64,000 bases of DNA from Auanema rhodensis (Eukaryota > Nematoda > Chromadorea > Rhabditida > Rhabditidae), in the NCBI GenBank assembly GCA_964057225.1, contig OZ059898.1, positions 5,890,001-5,954,000 of the forward strand, read 5' to 3'. A program made the position numbers and the translations under genes. This document shows, piece after piece, positions 58,674 to 64,000 of this stretch (positions within the stretch are counted from its first letter, which is position 1; each line of letters opens with the position of its first letter). The notes beneath the pieces are model-generated. The model was not told where the DNA came from, searched no databases, and saw only the letters and a program-made list of their open reading frames with translations.

Positions 58674-60242
58674 AATCTGAAGGAAAGCCGAAGCAATTAG
58701 CTAAAGCAATCATCAGATGCATTTGCAGCTTGCCTTTGTCATCCACTATTGTTCTTATATCCAATCCTAACCACAGGTGGAATACAGAAGTAGTTTATTG
58801 GCGGTTGTCTTGTGTTCGTCTTCCCTGCACAGAGCCACTGCTCTTGACATTCATTAATTGCCTTAAAACTGTAGGCTGAGGTTCTCATCTTTCTTGCCAC
58901 CCCCTGGGTGATAGAAGAGAGAGAGTGAGTAAGTGAGTGAGAAAGGATGAGAGATGGGCTACAGAAATCTGGCAATGAACTTTATGAATTGACAATCATG
59001 TATTCAGTGTAGTTGTACATGTGAAGGTAGAATGAAATGAATCAAGAGGTTTTGACTCATAACTAGTGTGGACTTACGGGCCTTTCCCTATAATTAGGAC
59101 GAGAACCGTCAACAGCCTCAATAATCTACTTCTCTCATTTCGTTTGCAATCTTTACCTCATAACATGGTCGAGAGAGAAAGAGAGCAAATGAAAAAGCAA
59201 AAGAGAGGTTGAAACTCATTTGTACATATTCGATCCTATCCAATTTATGAACTTGTTCATGTATTATTTCTACAGCTATTCTATATTTTCATCAAATTCT
59301 GATGGTATCGTTACAACTTTATTTTATAACAAATATTATCTGAATGCTGCTATTTAATATTTACATTCAATCTTTATATTTATATTCTTGTTTTAATAAT
59401 TTGTCAATTCACTAGATTAAAATGAAACTTCATTCATTGAATATACGCACTAGTATTACTTGGTTTTTGAAATTTTTTCCTTTTTTTCTTGGCATTCATG
59501 TCAATTAAATCATTTAATGAAGTTTTCTAATACACATTTTTCTTATTCGATCATTTACTTGCTTGTCTTCCTCCAAAAAAAAACGTCAACTTCTCACTTA
59601 GTTCTTTAAGAGTATTGAAGCTTTTTTTCTTTGGAGTTTCCTCTTTCATTTTTAGTGGAAAGCAGATGTTTATTTTTCCAATTTATTGTCTATTAGATAA
59701 AATAAAACTAATCCGTTTAATCATAAAACACCTTTGACCTGCTTTCTTCATGCGTGATCTTTAACAATTGAAAGAAGCTTACTTCTTGGAATAAATAAAG
59801 AAAACAATCAAAAATTAGACAATAAAATAATTATTCTATTCAAACCATTAAAACAAGCATAAAACCTTGTTTCAATGAATATTTAAAACTGAAGCTTCAG
59901 ATTTAGTTGTGTGATTGGTTTATCTATTACAAAGCCATACATACTTTTCGAAGGTCATTGAGATTGATTTCACATGATGTCGGCAAGCTTTTCCTTATTC
60001 ATTCAAAGCAAATTTATGCATCTTTCAGCATAAGATGGTAGTAGAAATGAATTTCTTTCTTATGCTTCACGTTTTCTTTATGTATTGAGCAATTTCTGTT
60101 TGGGTCAAAAGAAATATCTTTAAGTATATAAGCATAATGGTGTTCTCATCGATATTTTGTGTTCGACATCCAAAATGCTCTATTCCATCTAATATTAATG
60201 TAATTAAATAAACAAGAAGAATCAAGGGCAATTAGATGTGAA

Positions 60243-60311
60243 TATATCGCTGTCATATCTGACCTCTGACAGCCGTCTGTAGACGTTTAGGTCATCTGTG
60301 CATGACGATAT
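60243..60311 (+). ncRNA. Imperfect hairpin, miRNA-precursor-like (unproven)
   Basis: The 69-nt sequence folds back on itself. atatcg (60243-60248) pairs with cgatat (60306-60311). A middle part has mismatches and wobble pairs. tgacct (60260-60265) pairs with aggtca (60289-60294). An inner stem ctg(a)cag/ctgtag closes on a 4-nt loop, with a 6-nt bulge on one side. Length and shape are compatible with a pre-miRNA, but no known nematode miRNA seed is recognised. AT-rich genomes contain many such hairpins, although this one is unusually GC-rich for its neighbourhood. Confidence 0.25.
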
Positions 60312-61250
60312 AGAGATTCAAACAAGAGAATGCCTAGAAGTGAGCTTAACAGCACAGTGTCAAGTAGCATTGACAAGAAGATTGAAAATAAATGGAAGTA
60401 ATGAAAGCTATAGAATTTAAGTCTTTTAACCTAACTGTGCTTGTTGTCTGTTAATTTCAGTACAAATGACTATCTTCTGTTCATCAGCGCAATCTTCTAA
60501 TCGCTCGCTCTATCCGTCACGGTCAGCGCCAGCCGGCATCCAAATATTGCACCGTGGTGCTCTTCGACCATTCTCGTGTATTCTGCTCTTCTTATTTATT
60601 CTCAGAATATATTAGGCATTCTATGTAATAGATTTTCAGAATTGAACTGTTATTTTATATAATTTATAATCATAATTTCTTTTATTTCAATTTATTTTAA
60701 AAACCATCTTTTACATTTCAATGTGAACTATTTATTAAAACTTTTCTATATTTCATATTTAAATATCTTTCTACTCTGTATATTAGCAAACTAGTCAAGT
60801 CTGATTCCTCCATTTTTCACATTATGAATGTGTTCTCCAATTAGACTGTGACAAGCTCTCCAAGTAGTCGTGAGCACAACAGATCCGTGATGAATTAGCC
60901 TGTCAAGTCTGTCCAGCAGTTCATCTAGTTTTCTTTTATTTAGCTTTTAATCAATTCATTCGAAGAACCGTTTTGACCTATTCGCATATTTGATTTGACC
61001 TCCTAACATCATCATAACCATCAGTTTGTTGTCATTTGAATGGTTTCCTTTTCAAAATAGAAATAATATGTATTAAGACACAAGGCATACCGTCTCTTTC
61101 ATATATTTATCTATCAATATGCTATATTTCCTTTATTATATTGAATAGTATAATGAATTACTCGAGTAATGATGCTGATGATGATCCTTATAATCAATCT
61201 TGTTTAGCTTTTCCTTCTTTATTGCAACAGGCAAGACGGCATAAGATAAA

Positions 61251-61262
61251 CCCCCCCCCCCC
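61251..61262. repeat. Poly-C run (C12)
   Basis: Twelve consecutive C residues in a strongly AT-rich region. It may be a real homopolymer or an assembly weak point. Confidence 0.9.
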
Positions 61263-63414
61263 TCCCATGCAACTATGTTAGGCAGATTACATGAAGTCTT
61301 AAAGAGTAGCTCTAGAACTATATGTAATCTACTTTGATGTAAGCAAATCTTGTATATATTATATATGTTATTTTTATTTATAATTTAGTTGAAAATTATC
61401 ATTTATTATAAATTATTGTTTACATTGAAAATTGTTTTAATGTGAAGTCCAATACAGTTTAGTTGGTGATCAGAACAAAACGTTTTTCTGAAACCTCTTT
61501 GTACCAACTTCATTGAATTTACTAACAAGTTAGAATTGTTGTCTGATTGTCATTTCTTTGAAAGTGTTTTTCCTTTCTCCTTTCCTGACATTGTTTCGCT
61601 TACTTTCTATTCTTTAAGAAAACTAGAATTTTGTACCTTTTAACCTATTGTATCTATTTGTGAAAATGTGCTGTTTGTCTGGCTATACATTCATCCATTG
61701 TCCTTTGGATGTTATGTTTTCATAGATTCGTCTTCTTTGGCTCATATGCCACTCGTATCGTGCTTGGAATCCTGATGAAGAGCATCGGATGAAGGCGATC
61801 CGGAGACGTCGGAATGAAATTACGTGGCGCGGAACAATGCTCAGCAGCGTGCGGAATCAGATGATGAGCTTCCCACCGAGAACTACATCACAGAGCTCTC
61901 CACTGCCCTCTTTCTCTATTTTTCTCTTGCTCTCTCTAGTCTCTTTGTATATCTTTCCATGTCCCAAATTCTCTTACATACTTTTCCTGAATCTCTTATT
62001 CTCCCTATATCTCTTTCTCATCAACTTTCAAAATGATTCTTCTCTTGTTCATCAATTGCTCAATAGCTTTGATATGAGGTTCAATAGTATCCAGCACTTA
62101 CATCGTTTCACCCAGAAGCACGATCATCCTGATTTAGCCAAACTAGCTAGTTGTTTCTTAGATGACATTCTCAGAAACATAAACTGAGCATAATTTCATC
62201 TTGAGATATTACGCAATTTGTCTCCTGTTCATTGGCATGCTCGATTATTTTGCATATTTAACCATCCCGTATAGTTACGTAAACAATATGTTTTCATAAT
62301 TGCGCATCCGAACTTTGAATTAACATAAACTTGAGCCACTTATTGGGCTATTTGTTAGGTATGACTGCTGTTCTCGTGCGTGATCAGTCATTCGTATCTA
62401 GCTGTCATGTCCTCGATCGGCAGCCGCCAAAGACAACGGCAATAACCGTATGAAGCAACGATTCGTGACGATGATGACGGTCATTCTACTAAACTATCCT
62501 CATCACAATTCGTTTTCTTTGCACATTGGAGGGTCCCATTGAAATGCCTGGCCAACCGAAGAGCCATCCGACATACTCTCTGTTCACACATCATGTCGGA
62601 CCCTCGAAGCGGTCTGATTGTCCATCCGATGAATTGGCCGACAATGCTGTTACAGACCATTTCTTGTCGTTTTCATCTTTTGTTCAATACAAACTATAAT
62701 TTCAACTGTAGATTCTTATTTAATATATTCGTAATGGTCAGTTTAACCTTCTAGAGAGTATCCAGTGAAACCAACTTCAGTATTTTTACAACCTCGAGTG
62801 TCTCATGCGATGATTGGAAGAAAGAATATTTATCTTTTACCTTCATTCACATTCAGTAACCAAATATCCACTTATAATTCATTATTTTATTCTTTTTATA
62901 ACTTAATTATTTTGTTTCTTATATTTTTCTCATTCTTCTTTAGCTTCTTCTATGTGTTCGGATTTGCATATATTATTCGTCTACTCAGAAAACCTTCGCA
63001 CTGAATTGGAGGGGACTGATGCGTATCCAGTTTCAGACTTTCTTATTCTCTTTGCTTAAGAAAATAGAGTTAATCAGGCCAAAGCTTGACTTCAATCTTA
63101 TTACGTATATATGATGTGTATATAGTTACCAATAATAGAAATATGTAGTATATAATTGGCTGTATGACCTATCTACATACCTTGTTCTCGTTGTCTTTCT
63201 TTACAACCGCCAAATTTCGTTTGGTACATGGTGTGAGCTATTTAAATGGCCTGCACTCCTATTCTATGATAGAAACATCATGTATTGTAGAATATTGCAA
63301 TAGTTTCCAAAATTATATTTTTCAATGGCATAAGCGTTTCGAGATTATAAACGTTTTTATTTATATTCCAAGGTTAGCGCTTCATATCGTTAATTTAGAA
63401 CGATTGGTTCCAAT

Positions 63415-63926
63415 TTATAATAAGACTTGACGTTTCATTTCATGTACGCTTGATTCATCATCTTCAAGCTCATAATCGACGTCATCATCATCATCATCTC
63501 CATGGTCATCATCTGTATGACCCTTGATAGTTCTTGCTTTAGTCTGTTTCTAACAATCCTACAATCTAAATATCTCATTAACCAGTCATCCGGCCAATGT
63601 GCTCACTCGCTGACTCAACGTAGCTCTTATTCGGTCAAGAAAATAATTGCTTATGCCCTAGGGGGAATCACATAGTCATTCTCTCTCTTTTTCTTTCATT
63701 CTCTCTATCTATCGTCTTCTCTCTCTTTCTCTCTTTCGTTATCTCAATTTTCCCTCTTTTCCTTTACTGCAAGCTTTCCGTGTTCATCTGTAAGCACTTG
63801 GATACCGTATGTTAGGTTCTTTTGCCGATCAGGAGGGACGCATGTATCCGACAAGTCAAGTGGTCCTATTATGGTGATCTTATGCTCATTATCTGCTCCT
63901 TGGTCATGTTGGCAAAGCCCTTCAGC
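63415..63926 (-). CDS. Last two exons of an unidentified gene, 5' part beyond right edge
   Basis: Exon 63926-63768 (53 codons) is bounded by an acceptor TTATTAG and a donor GTAAAG. Exon 63549-63415 (44 codons plus TAA) follows an acceptor GTTAG. Both are phase 0, so they join without a shift. The first encodes ADNEHKITIIGPLDLSDTC and then RQKNLTYGIQVLTDEHGKLA. The second encodes KQTKARTIKG, a run of Asp (HTDDDHGDDDDDDVDYELED) and the end EMKRQVLL. The acidic tail is typical of many nuclear or chromatin proteins but is not diagnostic. I do not recognise the family. A caution: the Asp run comes from a CAT/GAT repeat, and the antisense strand of the first exon is also open. The matching phases and the plausible composition favour a real gene end. 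Confidence 0.42.
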
Positions 63927-64000
63927 CTAATAAATACTGTTACCAGCTGGATTGTTGTCTCTGGTTCAAGTAATGGTTGTAGTATTTGTAGAATAGTTCT

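Larger units (their letters stand above)
56303..63414. other. Gene-poor 7-kb region with scattered GC-richer islands
   Basis: No supported gene. The plus strand is T-rich. It is interrupted by GC-richer islands at about 57.42-57.65, 58.73-58.90, 60.24-60.31, 60.47-60.60, 61.74-61.91 and 62.38-62.65 kb. In each island several frames on both strands are open, so openness alone proves nothing. Possible transposon relics lie at 57.12-57.30 and 58.49-58.67 kb. The islands may be regulatory DNA, decayed genes or non-coding RNAs. Confidence 0.5.

Noticed and set aside
62044-62187. Vague resemblance of a C-terminal segment to the last helix region of ferritin
   Set aside because: The metal-binding helices are absent and the similarity rests on a few hydrophobic positions.
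1-64000. tRNA, rRNA, CRISPR array, prophage or bacterial operon
   Set aside because: No tRNA B-box with a foldable cloverleaf, no spaced repeats and no bacterial gene organisation; the window is eukaryotic.

Overview
The window is nuclear DNA from an AT-rich nematode. The evidence is the gene content and gene structure. Genes have many small exons and introns of about 45-60 nt with GT...TTTCAG or TTTTAG borders. Several start codons sit directly behind a 3' splice site with no upstream exon, as expected for spliced-leader trans-splicing. The proteins match nematode or C. elegans families. clk-2 and dpy-19 orthologues both lie on chromosome III in C. elegans, so this may be the equivalent linkage group. 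I cannot name the species. Most real exons are shorter than the long open frames that appear by chance, so genes were rebuilt by joining splice sites in phase.

Layout, left to right. 1-2020 (-): an OS-9-type ERAD lectin, running off the left edge. 5081-6737 (+): a secreted, furin-site-containing, glycine-rich protein with a clear TATA box. 7484-7958 (-): a 102-residue secreted protein. 8-15.8 kb: very AT-rich, nearly empty. 15847-17679 (+): a single-domain galectin with all sugar-binding residues. 20417-31448 (+): the C-mannosyltransferase gene dpy-19, whose 8.1-kb first intron contains an antisense seven-exon secreted-protein gene (21216-22662) and a possible secreted peptide. 31739-34880 (-): clk-2/TEL2, convergent with dpy-19. 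It shares a 469-bp divergent promoter with an AKAP17A-like gene (35350-37425, +). This is followed on the same strand by the complex I subunit NDUFA9 (37854-39637) and a 67-residue protein 107 bp further on (39745-40058), which looks like an operon.

40167-48996 (-): a CAP-Gly/coiled-coil CLIP-like gene with an apparent internal start. That start replaces the microtubule-binding half with two transmembrane segments. 54000-54341 (+): a three-exon gene for an 83-residue single-pass membrane protein. 54523-56302 (-): a DNAJC1-type ER J-protein with two SANT domains. 56.3-63.4 kb: gene-poor, with GC-richer islands, possible transposon relics and an imperfect hairpin. At the right edge (63415-63926, -) are two phase-compatible exons ending in an acidic tail, from an unidentified gene.

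There is no sign of a mobile island, CRISPR array or bacterial-type system. ER functions recur (OS-9 in degradation, DPY-19 in C-mannosylation, the DNAJC1-like co-chaperone), but I do not infer co-regulation. The most novel-looking material is the set of small multi-exon genes and the dual-start CLIP gene.
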